From assembly GCA_963728925.1 (NCBI GenBank), contig CAVSMB010000024.1, forward strand, positions 1 to 64,000: a stretch of DNA of 64,000 bases, given 5' to 3'. The first letter of the stretch is position 1. Each line of letters opens with the position of its first letter. The notes beneath the pieces were generated by a model. That model did no database searches, was not told where the DNA came from, and was given only the letters and a program-made list of their open reading frames with translations. The position numbers and the translations under genes are program-made. Origin of the DNA: JBBPZA01 sp963728925 (GTDB taxonomy: Bacteria > Actinomycetota > Thermoleophilia > Solirubrobacterales > Solirubrobacteraceae). This document shows, piece by piece, positions 9,139-18,041 of this stretch.

Positions 9139-10533
9139 CTAGTCGGCGACGGCTTCGCGTCGTCGGCGTGCCACGAGCGAGGGGTCGATCCGCGTTAGCT
9201 GCTCGGGCGGCAGGGTTGCGAGGAGATCCCAGATGAGGTCCAGCGTCTCGTCGATCCTCCGCCGTGCGGCGGCCTGGTGAACGAACCTGCGCTCGAACTC
9301 GTCGGAGACCGCGAGGAGCCGGCGGTCCGCGTCCGAAAGCGACGCTTCACCGACGATGGCGACAAGCTGCCGCAGCTCCCGCGCGCGTCCGAGCAGCGAG
9401 TAGAGCTGGTCCGCGACCATCCGATGGTCGTCCCGCGTCTTGCCTGGGCCGATCCCCGCGTTCATCAGGCGGCTGAGCGAGAGAAGCACGTCGATCGGAG
9501 GTGCGATCCCGCGCCGGTCGAGCTCGCGGGTGAGCACGATCTGACCCTCCGTGATGTAGCCGGTGAGGTCAGGGATCGGGTGCGTGATGTCGTCGTCCGG
9601 CATTGAGAGGATCGCGAGCTGCGTCACGGAACCAGGGCGACCGCGAATGCGGCCGGCGCGTTCGAACAGCGACGCGAGGTCCGTGTACATGTACCCGGGG
9701 TAACCGCGGCGCCCGGGGATCTCCCCGCGGGCAGAGCCGATTTCGCGCAGGGCTTCGCAGTAGCTCGTGATGTCCGTGAGGATGACGAGCACGTGGTAGC
9801 CGGCGTCGAAGCCGAGGTACTCGGCGATGGTGAGGGCGATCCGGGGTGCGAGGAGACGCTCCACGGGCGGATCCGAGGCGAGGTTCAGGAGGAGCACCGC
9901 GCGCTCGAGCGCAGCGGTCTCCAGGAACGAGCGACGGAAGAAGGCCGCCTCGCGCTCGGTGATCCCCATCGCCGCGAAGACGACGACGAAGTCGCCTTGC
10001 TCGCCGCTCACGCGCGCCTGTGCGGCGATCTGTGCCGCGAGCTCGGTCGCGGGCAGGCCGAACCCGGAGAAGATCGGCAGCTTCTGGCCGCGCACCAGCG
10101 TATTGAGGCCGTCGATGGTGGAGATCCCGGTCTCGATGAACTCCGATGGTCGCGCGCGAGCGAAGGGGTTGATCGGCCGGCCGTTGACGTCGCGGTAGGC
10201 GTCGGGCGCGACCGGCGGACCGTCGTCGATCGGACGGCCCGAGCCGTCGAGGACGCGGCCGACGAGGTCGCGGCCGACGCCCGTCCGCGTCCCTCGCCCC
10301 CGGGAGAGCACCGTCGTCGTCGGCCGGTCGAGGCCACGCGTCCCCTCGAGCACCTGGATGACGACCCGGTCGCTGTCGATCGAGAGCACCTGGCCGCGTC
10401 GGATGTCGCCGGCCGGCGAGACGACCTCGACGAGCTCGCCGTAGCCGACGTGCTCGATGCGCTCCGCCACCAGGAGCGGGCCGGTGACGTGCGACACGGT
10501 TCGGTACTCGACGGTGAGAAGCCGGTCGCTCAC
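9139..10533 (-). CDS. atpB: A/V-type ATPase subunit B
   Basis: This 464-residue protein is the regulatory, non-catalytic nucleotide-binding subunit of the A1/V1 head. Its landmarks are a beta-barrel N-terminus (YRTVSHVTGPLLVAERIEHV), the degenerate P-loop region FSGFGLPATELAAQI typical of B subunits (no GKT), FAAMGITEREAAFF, ILTDITSYCEALREI and PGYMYTDLASLFERAGRI. Length and motif order are those of the family. It is the last gene of the operon, and its ATG at 10533 overlaps the stop of subunit A by 4 bp, which implies translational coupling. The gene is intact. Confidence 0.95.
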   Translation of the reverse strand: MSDRLLTVEYRTVSHVTGPLLVAERIEHVGYGELVEVVSPAGDIRRGQVLSIDSDRVVIQVLEGTRGLDRPTTTVLSRGRGTRTGVGRDLVGRVLDGSGRPIDDGPPVAPDAYRDVNGRPINPFARARPSEFIETGISTIDGLNTLVRGQKLPIFSGFGLPATELAAQIAAQARVSGEQGDFVVVFAAMGITEREAAFFRRSFLETAALERAVLLLNLASDPPVERLLAPRIALTIAEYLGFDAGYHVLVILTDITSYCEALREIGSARGEIPGRRGYPGYMYTDLASLFERAGRIRGRPGSVTQLAILSMPDDDITHPIPDLTGYITEGQIVLTRELDRRGIAPPIDVLLSLSRLMNAGIGPGKTRDDHRMVADQLYSLLGRARELRQLVAIVGEASLSDADRRLLAVSDEFERRFVHQAAARRRIDETLDLIWDLLATLPPEQLTRIDPSLVARRRREAVAD

Positions 10534-12284
10534 AACGCCTCGAGCGCCTCTGCAATCCGCACCGTCAGCGACTCGCAGGCCCGGCGCGCCTCGTCCGGCG
10601 GTCGATGCTTCAGGCGGCTGATCTCGGCGAGCGCTTCGATCGTCGTCGCCTCGCCGACGTCAGCGCCCCGCGCAACCGCAGCGTCCATCGCCTCGTGCGC
10701 CCGACGAATCGCGCGCAGCATCCAGTACTGCTTCTCCGGCGGGCAGTAGGCGTCGAGGTCGTCGAACGCCGACTGTTGCTGGAAGTCCTCGCGTAGCAGC
10801 CGGCCCGTGCGCAGGGCGACCTGCTCCGGTGCCCCGAGCGTGTCCGCGCCGACGATCTGCACGATCTCCCGCAAGGCGCCCTCGTGCTCGAGGAGGTCGA
10901 GAGCCCATGCCCGCTGCTCGTGCCAGTCGGGGCCGATCTCGGCGTCGAACCAGGATCCGAGGTCGTAGAGCGTGTAGCTCCTGCGCGCCTCGATGGCGGG
11001 GAAGTGACGGCTGCGCGCGAGCGTTGCGTCCAGCGCCCAGAACGTCCCGGCAAGCCGCAGACTGTGCTGGGTGATCGGCTCGGAGAAGTCGCCGCCCGGC
11101 GGCGAGACCGCGGCGACGATCGTCACCGACCCCACGCGCCCGGCGGTGCCCCGGCAGACGACTGCGCCCGCGCGTTCGTAGAACTCGGCGAGTCGGCTGG
11201 CGAGATACGCGGGATACCCCTCCTCGGCAGGCATCTCCTCGAGCCGGCTCGATACCTCGCGAAGGGCCTCGCCCCAGCGGCTGATCGAGTCGGCCAGCAG
11301 GACCACGTGGTAGCCCTGATCGCGGAAGTACTCCGCCATCGTGGTGCCCGTGTAGATGCTCGCCTCACGGGCGGCGACCGGCATGTTGCTGGTGTTGGCG
11401 ACGATGATCGTCCGCTCCATGAGTGACGAACCGGTCCGCGGATCGGTGAGCGCGGGCAACTCGTCGAGCACCTCGCTCAACTCGTTGCCGCGCTCGCCGC
11501 AGGCGACGTAGACGACAACATCGGCGTCCGACCATTTCGCCAGCGCCTGCTCGAGTTGCGTCTTTCCGGTGCCGAAGCCGCCCGGAACCGTCGCCGCGCC
11601 GCCGCGCGGGACGGCGAAGAGCGTGTCGATCACACGCTGGCCGGTTATCAGCGGCGTGTGCGGATCGAGTCTCCGAGCGACTGCCAGCGGTTGCCGAACC
11701 GGCGAGCGGCGCAGCATGGAAACCGGACTCCGGTCGATCCAAGCGACCGGCTCTTCCACGCCCACCGTCACGGTGCGCACGTCGGTGACGGTGCCGGCGA
11801 CTCCCTCCGGCGCAAGGATCCGATGCGACAGCGGCCCCTCCGCAACGGTGCCGAGCACATCGCCGGGAACGACTTGCTCGCCAACCGAGACAGACGGCTC
11901 GAACGCCCACTCACGGTCTCGGCCGAGCGCGGGGAAGCTGAGTCCGCGCTCGACGAACGGCCGAGCGAGCGCCTCGTCACCGACCGCTGCCAGCGCGGGA
12001 AGCGGGCGCTGGACGCCGTCGAAGATGCCACCGAGGAGGCCGGGCCCGAGCTCGACCTCGAGCGGGCGGCCTGAGCCCACGACCGGCTCCCCGGCCCGCA
12101 GGCCCCCGGGGTCGTCGTACACCTGAACGACGACGGCGCCGGGTTCGAGCCGGATCACCTCGCCCGGGAGCATCGCCTCGCCCACGTGAACGAGGTCATA
12201 CAGACGCGCTCGCTCGAGTCCGGTCGCGGTCACGACCGGTCCGGCAATCCGCCTGACCTGGCCGCTGTCGGGGTCCGGGATCAC
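10530..12284 (-). CDS. atpA: A/V-type ATPase catalytic subunit A
   Basis: This is the catalytic subunit of the A/V-ATPase head (584 residues). I place the start at the GTG at 12284, which overlaps the upstream F stop in a GTGA arrangement. The longer open frame to 12752 reads through F and is not expected to be translated. Visible motifs are the Walker A GGFGTGKT in VPGGFGTGKTQLEQALAKW, the A-specific non-homologous insert after VVGSGRPLEVELGPGLLGGI, VVYVACGERGNELSEVL, and STIMERT-like ERTIIVANTSNMPVAAREAS. LADSISRWGEALREVSSRLE lies in the catalytic interface. Together with B it forms the A3B3 hexamer. It is intact. Confidence 0.95.
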   Translation of the reverse strand: MIPDPDSGQVRRIAGPVVTATGLERARLYDLVHVGEAMLPGEVIRLEPGAVVVQVYDDPGGLRAGEPVVGSGRPLEVELGPGLLGGIFDGVQRPLPALAAVGDEALARPFVERGLSFPALGRDREWAFEPSVSVGEQVVPGDVLGTVAEGPLSHRILAPEGVAGTVTDVRTVTVGVEEPVAWIDRSPVSMLRRSPVRQPLAVARRLDPHTPLITGQRVIDTLFAVPRGGAATVPGGFGTGKTQLEQALAKWSDADVVVYVACGERGNELSEVLDELPALTDPRTGSSLMERTIIVANTSNMPVAAREASIYTGTTMAEYFRDQGYHVVLLADSISRWGEALREVSSRLEEMPAEEGYPAYLASRLAEFYERAGAVVCRGTAGRVGSVTIVAAVSPPGGDFSEPITQHSLRLAGTFWALDATLARSRHFPAIEARRSYTLYDLGSWFDAEIGPDWHEQRAWALDLLEHEGALREIVQIVGADTLGAPEQVALRTGRLLREDFQQQSAFDDLDAYCPPEKQYWMLRAIRRAHEAMDAAVARGADVGEATTIEALAEISRLKHRPPDEARRACESLTVRIAEALEAL

Positions 12285-12655
12285 CCGTGCTCCCGGGGCT
12301 CGAATGTGATCTGGTAGCCGACTGCTTGCCAGAGCATGCGCAGCAGCTGCTCCCGGCGCTCGGACTGCGATGCGCGCGCCTCCCCTGCCGGGAGGGGGAC
12401 GACAAGCGGCGTCATCGACTCCTCCAGGCGGCGCCGTGCGCGCGGGTCGAGCGCCTGCAGGAACGGCTCGTGCATGGCGACGATCCCCTTCTCCCCGCCT
12501 TCTGCGATGAGCTCGCGAATGCGCTCGACAGCCTCCGCCGGCGCGGTCGCGACTCGGGTGGCCACGCCTGCCAGCCGGTAGCCGGGGGCGAGCTCGGGCG
12601 TCGTCACGATGACGAGCCGGCGCACCTGGCTGGTCCGGTGCGGGGCATCGGTCAT
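12281..12655 (-). CDS. atpF: A/V-type ATPase subunit F
   Basis: The 124-residue product is the small central-stalk subunit F. It has the expected Rossmann-like core: VRRLVIVTTPELAPGYRLAG, then RELIAEGGEKGIVAMHEPFL and PLVVPLPAGEA. It sits between C and A as in Thermus and archaeal operons. The ATG at 12655 overlaps the C stop (ATGA) and its TGA overlaps the GTG of A, so it is translationally coupled on both sides. It is slightly longer than Thermus F (about 104 residues) because of an N-terminal tail and a C-terminal helix. Confidence 0.88.
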   Translation of the reverse strand: MTDAPHRTSQVRRLVIVTTPELAPGYRLAGVATRVATAPAEAVERIRELIAEGGEKGIVAMHEPFLQALDPRARRRLEESMTPLVVPLPAGEARASQSERREQLLRMLWQAVGYQITFEPREHG

Positions 12656-13779
12656 GGGAGGAGGAGGCGGGTGCGAAGCACCTGTATGTCGGTTTCCTCC
12701 ACGGCGCCCTGCCCGAGCACGCGGAGATTGCGGGCCTCCGCCTCCTTCGCACTCACATAGGCCAGCGGGATATCGATTCCAAGTGGATCGCCGCTGACGA
12801 ACAGCCGGACCCGGCTCCTCACGCGGGCTTTCTCGAAGTCGTATTGGAGCGTCACCAGATCCCCGGTCGTTGCCCATTGCTCCAGCGATCGCCGCCACCG
12901 GTCGGTTCCGGGCAGCGCGAGCACCGTAGCTGCGACTTCCCCGCGAGAGAGACCGAAGAACGCGCTGGCAACTACCTCGTGGGAGGCCGAGCTTCCCGAG
13001 AGAAACGCCTTCGCACCTTCTTCGGCGGCGGGCGCAGCGTGTGCGCTGCCGCGGGATCTGATCGAGGGCACACCGCGGTCCAGCTGGCCGGTCGAGACCA
13101 GCGCGGCCGCTCGCAGACGGAGCGCGTTCAACAGGCTCGTGTCCCGATCCTCCTCCCGCAGCGCGACGACCAGGGGCTTGGCTCCGCCTGCGAAAGGTTG
13201 CAGCCCCGCCAACACCCGGGCCGCGTGTGCGGATACCACGGCACGCTCCAGAGCCGCCAGGTCCGCGCTTCGCTCGTACTCCAGCCAGGCGTCGGCGAGC
13301 ACCCGTGCGTCCTCGGGCGTGGGCAGCCGCCATGCGAGCAGGAGATCGACGGCGGCCGCGAACTCAGGCTGTCGCGCAACCTCGCGGGCGGACGCCTCAT
13401 CGAGTCGGCCGACGGGGACGATCAGCGGCAGCACGTCCTCGACCGCGGCCCCGGCCGCTTGGCCACGCAGCAGCGTGATGAGGTTGCGAACGTCCCAGGA
13501 CGAGAGCAGCAGCTCAACGAGCTCCCCTGCCGTGCCCGAGTAGAATCCGCGCAGCTCGCGCAGCGAACGCCCGAGATTCGAGCGAACGGCTTCGTGCAGA
13601 CGCCGCACGCCGTGAAAGCGCGCGAGCGCGGCCTCGATGTCGGAGCGGTACGCCGTGCCCGCGAGAGCGCCGAGCAGCCCATCGAGATCGAGGCCCAGCA
13701 GCGCTTCGTAGTCGCTGGAACCGAGCAGCGCCGACTTCCGCGCGCGAACGCGCGCGTTTCCGTACGCGTACTCCGCCAT
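12652..13779 (-). CDS. atpC: A/V-type ATPase subunit C
   Basis: This 375-residue, almost wholly helical protein matches the archaeal/Thermus C subunit (eukaryotic d), the funnel that links the central stalk to the K ring. It begins MAEYAYGNARVRARKSALL at the ATG at 13779. An in-frame ATG seven codons upstream is less likely. The repeated helical blocks include SWDVRNLITLLRGQAAG and a C-terminal YDFEKARVRSRVRLFVSGDP followed by AYVSAKEAEARNLRVL, which are typical. It ends in an ATGA overlap with F. Confidence 0.9.
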   Translation of the reverse strand: MAEYAYGNARVRARKSALLGSSDYEALLGLDLDGLLGALAGTAYRSDIEAALARFHGVRRLHEAVRSNLGRSLRELRGFYSGTAGELVELLLSSWDVRNLITLLRGQAAGAAVEDVLPLIVPVGRLDEASAREVARQPEFAAAVDLLLAWRLPTPEDARVLADAWLEYERSADLAALERAVVSAHAARVLAGLQPFAGGAKPLVVALREEDRDTSLLNALRLRAAALVSTGQLDRGVPSIRSRGSAHAAPAAEEGAKAFLSGSSASHEVVASAFFGLSRGEVAATVLALPGTDRWRRSLEQWATTGDLVTLQYDFEKARVRSRVRLFVSGDPLGIDIPLAYVSAKEAEARNLRVLGQGAVEETDIQVLRTRLLLP

Positions 13780-13811
13780 GTCAGCCCCGCGCTGCCTCAC
13801 GCGCTTTCCGC

Positions 13812-14411
13812 CTAGACCGCCGACGCTGCGATCCGGGCGAGCGCGAGTCGCAGCGCGGGCTCGGCGTTGGCGAACCGCTCCTCAAGCGTGTTCCGCGCCA
13901 CGCGTCCCTCGCCACCATCCAGGACGACGCCGCCCCACGTCGTGAGCACAGCCTCGACGAGGAGGTCGACGTGGAGCTCGGCGGCGGTCCTCCGAGCCAG
14001 ATCCTCGTCTCTCGGGTCCACGAGGACGCGCCTCCCCGACGGCAGCGCCCCCAGCGCCTCCGCGAGCAGCGCCGCGAAGATCTGCGCATAGCACCGCTCA
14101 TCGCGGAGAGACGCGAGCTGTGCTCTGAGCGCTCGGAGGGCGTCCTGGAAGCTCGCCTCGTGCGCCTGCCGCACGCGGCGCGCCGCGTCGAGCCGAGCGG
14201 CGGCCAACCGTCGTTGCGCTTCAGCCCCGAGATCTGGCTCCTGGACGTCGACCGGCTCGCGCGCGAGCCGCACGGCGTCGGCTCGCGCAACATCAACGAC
14301 CGCCTCCGCCTTGAGACGTGCCTCGGCGTCGAGTTGCGCGACCCGCTGGTCTGCGTCGGCCTGGATTGCCGCGAGCAGCTCCCCGATCCCGCTGGAGTCC
14401 GACTCCTCCAC
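13812..14411 (-). CDS. atpE: A/V-type ATPase subunit E
   Basis: This 199-residue peripheral-stalk subunit has a long charged N-terminal helix (residues 10-90, rich in A, R, E and D: IQADADQRVAQLDAEARLKA) and a C-terminal globular part with LVDPRDEDLARRTAAEL and VLTTWGGVVLDGGEGRVARN, the signature of E subunits. It follows K and precedes C, the standard order. The 32-bp gap to C is one of the few non-overlapping junctions in the operon. With the G/H-like protein it should form the heterodimeric stator. Confidence 0.9.
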   Translation of the reverse strand: MEESDSSGIGELLAAIQADADQRVAQLDAEARLKAEAVVDVARADAVRLAREPVDVQEPDLGAEAQRRLAAARLDAARRVRQAHEASFQDALRALRAQLASLRDERCYAQIFAALLAEALGALPSGRRVLVDPRDEDLARRTAAELHVDLLVEAVLTTWGGVVLDGGEGRVARNTLEERFANAEPALRLALARIAASAV

Positions 14412-14422
14412 CGGAGAGGGTG

Positions 14423-14656
14423 TTATGGGCCGAGCAGGACGATGACCATCGCCGCCACCGCGAAGCCGAGAATGACCAGCGTCTCGGGGATCGCCACGAG
14501 GAGAATCGCGCGCCCCAGCAGCTCCTCCTTCTCGGCGACTGCACCCATTGCTGCTGCGCCGATCCGGCTCTGCGCTATCCCGGTGCCCAGCGCGGCGAGC
14601 CCCACGGCGACGCCTGCTCCAATCGCGACGAGCCCCGTACCGACGTCGACTGTCAT
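14423..14656 (-). CDS. atpK: A/V-type ATPase proteolipid subunit K (c ring)
   Basis: This is a 77-residue, two-helix proteolipid forming the membrane rotor. TM1 is ATGVA-like: VGTGLVAIGAGVAVGLAALG with TGIAQSRIGAAAMG. The polar loop is AEKEELLG. TM2 holds the ion-carrying Glu in IPETLVILGFAVAAMVIVLL. The pattern GLAALGTG, AQ-RIGAA and PETLVI closely follows the Thermus proteolipid, a proton-type ring with no duplicated hairpin. I infer proton rather than sodium coupling, but key ligand residues cannot be settled by eye. The stop of I overlaps its start by 4 bp. Confidence 0.93.
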   Translation of the reverse strand: MTVDVGTGLVAIGAGVAVGLAALGTGIAQSRIGAAAMGAVAEKEELLGRAILLVAIPETLVILGFAVAAMVIVLLGP

Positions 14657-16620
14657 GGCTGCCCGCTCCTGTTGCTCAGGCCCCGGCCCATGCCGGGGCT
14701 ACGTGGACCGGTCGGCTGGCCGACAGCGCCGAAAGGCCGGAACGCGCGGCCGCCGCCGATGAAGAACTTACTGAAGAACTCGACGTACTGGAGACGCAGC
14801 GACTGGATCGCCGGCGTGAAGCCGGCGAGCGTGAGGTTGAGCGCGTGCAGGAACGCGGCCACCACGACACCGATCCAGATCGGGCCCAGCGTGGCCAGCT
14901 TGTTCGCGACCACGGCGAGATAGACCGACGCGAGTCCGACTGCCGCCAGGCGCAGATAGGAGAGCACGTGGCCGACGATCCCGACGAGCTCGAGGGGACC
15001 GAGCAGGAGGCCGAGCCGGCCATGGGCGACCGAGATGACGACGAGGCCGACGATTGCGAAAGCTGCGGCGGGCCCGAGGGCGGCGGTCGGGAGCCGCGCC
15101 GCGGCGACGGCGGCGACTGCGAAGAGCCCGACGAGCACGAGCAGCGAGCCGCCGGGAACGAGCGCGTCGCGCGGCAGCCGGTCGCGCCAGGCCTGCCACA
15201 GCCCGAGGACATACCCGAGAACGACATGGGCGGCGCCGATCGCGACCGCGAACAGCAGCAGTGGCTGAAGCGCGTCCTGCTCCTCGCGGTGGCGCCAGAT
15301 TGCCGGCATACCGAACGCCCGCTCGCCGAGATCGCCGAGGAACTCGCCGAACACAAGCCCGAAGACGATCGCCCAGACCGACCCCATTGCCAGAACGCGG
15401 GCGCCGTCGCGGATAACGGGTGACCGTGGGCCGAACTTCGCCCGGATCGCGAGCGCAGCGACAAGCAGCGAGGCTCCGTACATGACGTCGCCGACCATCA
15501 GGCCGAACATGAGTGGCACGAAGATCGCGATGAGCCCCGTGGGGTCGAGCGATCGAGCCCGTGGGTGGTCGTAGAGGTTGACGAGAAACTCGAAGGGTCG
15601 TGCGCGAGGGGCGTTTCGCATCAGCACGGGCGCGCTCGTATCCCGACGACTCGCGGGCAGCTCCTCGACTACGACCCGGTCGTCGAGGCGCCGCCCGAGC
15701 TGATTGCGCAGGCGCTCCAGATCCGTCACGGGTATCCAAGCGAGCAGGACGAAGGCGCGCTCCGTCGTTCCTGCCCAGCCGACAGCATCGATCTGCTCAA
15801 GCCGGCCCGCCATCCGTTCTCGTGCTCGTCGCCACCCTCGCAGGCGGGGCGAGAGGACGCGAGCGAGCTCTGCCCGCGCTGCGACCACGTCATCAGGGAT
15901 CTCGGCAAGGCGCTGTTCCATTGCCTCGACAGAGCCGCTCAGCGACAGGTCGCGATAGGCGTCCGGAAGCGGCAGCTGTCGCACCCGCCGCTCAGCCAGC
16001 AGCTCCTGGATCTCCGCCGTCGCGTCGAGCGGATACAGGAGCACGCAGCCGAAGCCGCCCTCGACCGCAGCGGAGACGAGCAGGAACCGCGCGCCGAGGA
16101 GGACCCGGAGCTCCTCCCGCAGGAGCGGGACGATGCGCTCGTCCTCAGTGCCCAGCACCAAGACGATCGTCCCGAGCCGCAGCGCTGGGAGCGCCGCGTC
16201 GAGCAAACGAAGCTCAGGCACGGAATGGAGCAGGTCGCGCAGCAGGGAGCGGTGGCGCGCGATCACGACCTCCTCGGCGGAGAGCGCCTGGATCCGTTCG
16301 GTCAGCTGCTCGACGAGCGGCGCCACCGCTTCCATCTCGGCTCGAATCGCGGGCGCGTCGACGTCTTGCGGCTCGACGCGGGACTCCACCTCGACCGTCT
16401 CGTCATCCGAATCCGCGAGATCGAGTAGCCCGTCGAGCTCCGCCACGAGCAGGCGGAGCTCCTCGCGGCGACTCGCCCGCTCCGCGGCTCCAGGGGGCTG
16501 GAGAAGCTCCAGCTGGACCTCGCGCTCCGCGTCCACGACCTCCACCAGCCCGAGCTCGTGGAGCTCGCGCAGCACGTGCTCGAGCCGGCCGAGGCGGCCG
16601 ATGATCTGCACCTTGGTCAT
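14653..16620 (-). CDS. atpI: A/V-type ATPase subunit I (a)
   Basis: This 655-residue stator subunit carries the ion half-channels. The start at the ATG at 16620 (MTKVQIIGRLGRLEHVLREL) is fixed by an ATGA overlap with the upstream H-like gene. Residues 1 to about 320 are the soluble arm, with coiled stretches around 50-110 and 190-290. From DPTGLIAIFVPLMFGLMVGD the protein is a seven- or eight-helix membrane domain that includes GHVLSYLRLAAVGLASVYLA, where the conserved Arg that faces the K ring lies, and a last helix VAAFLHALNLTLAGF. The final residues (QYVEFFSKFF.GGG.F.PF) are typical of the family. It is intact. Confidence 0.93.
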   Translation of the reverse strand: MTKVQIIGRLGRLEHVLRELHELGLVEVVDAEREVQLELLQPPGAAERASRREELRLLVAELDGLLDLADSDDETVEVESRVEPQDVDAPAIRAEMEAVAPLVEQLTERIQALSAEEVVIARHRSLLRDLLHSVPELRLLDAALPALRLGTIVLVLGTEDERIVPLLREELRVLLGARFLLVSAAVEGGFGCVLLYPLDATAEIQELLAERRVRQLPLPDAYRDLSLSGSVEAMEQRLAEIPDDVVAARAELARVLSPRLRGWRRARERMAGRLEQIDAVGWAGTTERAFVLLAWIPVTDLERLRNQLGRRLDDRVVVEELPASRRDTSAPVLMRNAPRARPFEFLVNLYDHPRARSLDPTGLIAIFVPLMFGLMVGDVMYGASLLVAALAIRAKFGPRSPVIRDGARVLAMGSVWAIVFGLVFGEFLGDLGERAFGMPAIWRHREEQDALQPLLLFAVAIGAAHVVLGYVLGLWQAWRDRLPRDALVPGGSLLVLVGLFAVAAVAAARLPTAALGPAAAFAIVGLVVISVAHGRLGLLLGPLELVGIVGHVLSYLRLAAVGLASVYLAVVANKLATLGPIWIGVVVAAFLHALNLTLAGFTPAIQSLRLQYVEFFSKFFIGGGRAFRPFGAVGQPTGPRSPGMGRGLSNRSGQP

Positions 16621-16973
16621 CGGGACGAGCACTGGGACTCCTCGGTCGGCGGGAGGACCATGGGTAAGAGGACGGCGAGCGTCTCGGGGAGCGTCGCCGC
16701 CATCGCCGCGCGCAGCTCGGTGGACCGTCGGTCTCCCTCCGCTCGGATCCGCACGGCTTCGCGATCGACCTCCTCGAGCACCTGTCTGCGCCGTGTTGAG
16801 GCGGCTTCCGCTCCACGAACCCGCGCCTGCGCGCGGATGCGATCCGCCTGGTCCTGCGCCGGGGCGAGCGCGGCATCGAGTGCCGACGTCTCGGCGGCCC
16901 GTTCGGCGAGCTGCCGTTCGAGCGCGCATACCGCCTCGAGCGACGAGGGGCGGGCGTCTCCCTTCTCGGTCAT
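16617..16973 (-). CDS. atpH: A/V-type ATPase peripheral-stalk subunit H/G-like
   Basis: The 118-residue product is predicted to be one long helix (EAVCALERQLAERAAETSAL to RQVLEEVDREAVRIRAEGDR) with a hydrophobic C-terminal turn (ETLAVLLPMVLPP). This is the form of Thermus G/archaeal H stator subunits that pair with E. Sequence conservation in this family is low, so the call rests on length, coiled-coil composition and position between D and I. Both ends overlap their neighbours by 4 bp. Confidence 0.75.
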   Translation of the reverse strand: MTEKGDARPSSLEAVCALERQLAERAAETSALDAALAPAQDQADRIRAQARVRGAEAASTRRRQVLEEVDREAVRIRAEGDRRSTELRAAMAATLPETLAVLLPMVLPPTEESQCSSR

Positions 16974-17635
16974 GCTCCCCGCTCCATGGCCGACCTCTGT
17001 CGAGCCCTCATCAGCCGGACGCGATCTTCGCGCTCGCGCTCATCGAGCATGAGCTCGATCGAGTCGCGCTCGGCTTCCAAACGAGGGATGACAACGACCT
17101 CGAGCGCGTTCATCCGGCGTGTCGTCAGGGTGATCGCTTCTGCAAGCCGCCGCAGGCTGAGCTCCCTGGCCACGACGTCGAGCAAGAGGTCCAGCTGCGA
17201 CTCGAATGCCTCGGCAACTCCATCCACTCGCGCGGTGGTCGCGCGGAGGCTGTAGCCACGGTCGGTCGCCGGTCGCCTGAGCGCCGGCTTATCGACCTCG
17301 ACGATCGATACGCCTGCCACGTTCCTGGCCGAGAGGCCGACCTCAACCTCGGCGATCGCGGCGAAGGCCGCTGAACCGACCATCTCGGGACCGTCGAGCG
17401 CGACGGCATTCGACAGTTCCCGACGCCCCTCTCCACAACGCTCGTCGAGCGATCCCATCGCCTCCAGAAGGGAGCCGCTCAGGCGGATGAATTCGCTTCT
17501 GAGCGCATCGCGCTTCTCCTTCAGAAGGTCGAGCCCCAGATTCGCGAGCGCGATCCGCGATCTCCGTGCGAGGAGTTCGCTACGAGTTGCACTCAGCTGC
17601 CTAGTCGTGGCTGCCGCCACCGTGACCTCGGCCAC
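16970..17635 (-). CDS. atpD: A/V-type ATPase subunit D (central shaft)
   Basis: This 221-residue central rotor subunit is made of two long antiparallel helices. The N-terminal helix (QLSATRSELLARRSRIALAN, then LDLLKEKRDALRSEFIRLSG) and C-terminal helix (LAEAITLTTRRMNALEVVVI, then PRLEAERDSIELMLDERERED) are diagnostic of D subunits. It is the first ATPase gene transcribed, whereas in Thermus and most bacterial operons D follows B at the end. The stop overlaps H by 4 bp. The gene is complete. Confidence 0.93.
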   Translation of the reverse strand: MAEVTVAAATTRQLSATRSELLARRSRIALANLGLDLLKEKRDALRSEFIRLSGSLLEAMGSLDERCGEGRRELSNAVALDGPEMVGSAAFAAIAEVEVGLSARNVAGVSIVEVDKPALRRPATDRGYSLRATTARVDGVAEAFESQLDLLLDVVARELSLRRLAEAITLTTRRMNALEVVVIPRLEAERDSIELMLDEREREDRVRLMRARQRSAMERGA

Positions 17636-17744
17636 GGAGGTACATGCCCCGCCGGATCGGCCTCATCCAAATACGTCCGAGGAAAAAGCCCGAGGACAAG
17701 CTGCCCCTCGACGGCCAGCGCTGCCGCTCGACGACCAGCGCCGG

Positions 17745-18041
17745 TCACTTCCGTGGGGCGCCTACGTCGCGGATGTGGTCCTTGAGCTGCTTGCGGGCCT
17801 CCGCCTCCACGTGGTGCTTCCACTCCTCGGTCCTCCACTCGGGCGCCACAGCGTCCTTGCCCGCCCCGGGAACCGCCGAGCCGGTCACGTGCGACGAATC
17901 GACCGGGGTCGCGGTGGGCCGCGCCTCGGGTGTCCTGTCGGTGGATTCCGGGTCGAGATGGTCGGCAACGCCGCGCGGCACGATCCGCCCGACGGTGGCC
18001 CGCACGATGTGCAGCAGCCGCGGGATCGGCGTCTTCGGCAT
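17745..18041 (-). CDS. Small hypothetical protein upstream of the ATPase operon
   Basis: This 98-residue protein has no family I recognise. The start at the ATG at 18041 is chosen because AAGGAGGTG lies five bases upstream. An in-frame ATG at 18065 would place that ribosome binding site inside the coding sequence. The N-terminus (PRLLHIVRATVGRIVP) is a short amphipathic/hydrophobic helix. The C-terminus (APEWRTEEWKHHVEAEARKQ LKDH) is charged and helical. It is 110 bp upstream of atpD on the same strand and may be co-transcribed with the ATPase, but a role in it is unproven. Confidence 0.6.
   Translation of the reverse strand: MPKTPIPRLLHIVRATVGRIVPRGVADHLDPESTDRTPEARPTATPVDSSHVTGSAVPGAGKDAVAPEWRTEEWKHHVEAEARKQLKDHIRDVGAPRK

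Noticed and set aside
12285..12752. N-terminal extension of the ATPase A frame
   Set aside because: It overlaps subunits F and C entirely. The GTGA overlap at 12284 and the family length fix the start downstream.
15565..16604. Long plus-strand open frames (287 and 334 residues) opposite the ATPase I gene
   Set aside because: They are antisense shadows in GC-rich DNA with Arg/Pro-rich translation, while the minus strand encodes a clear subunit I.
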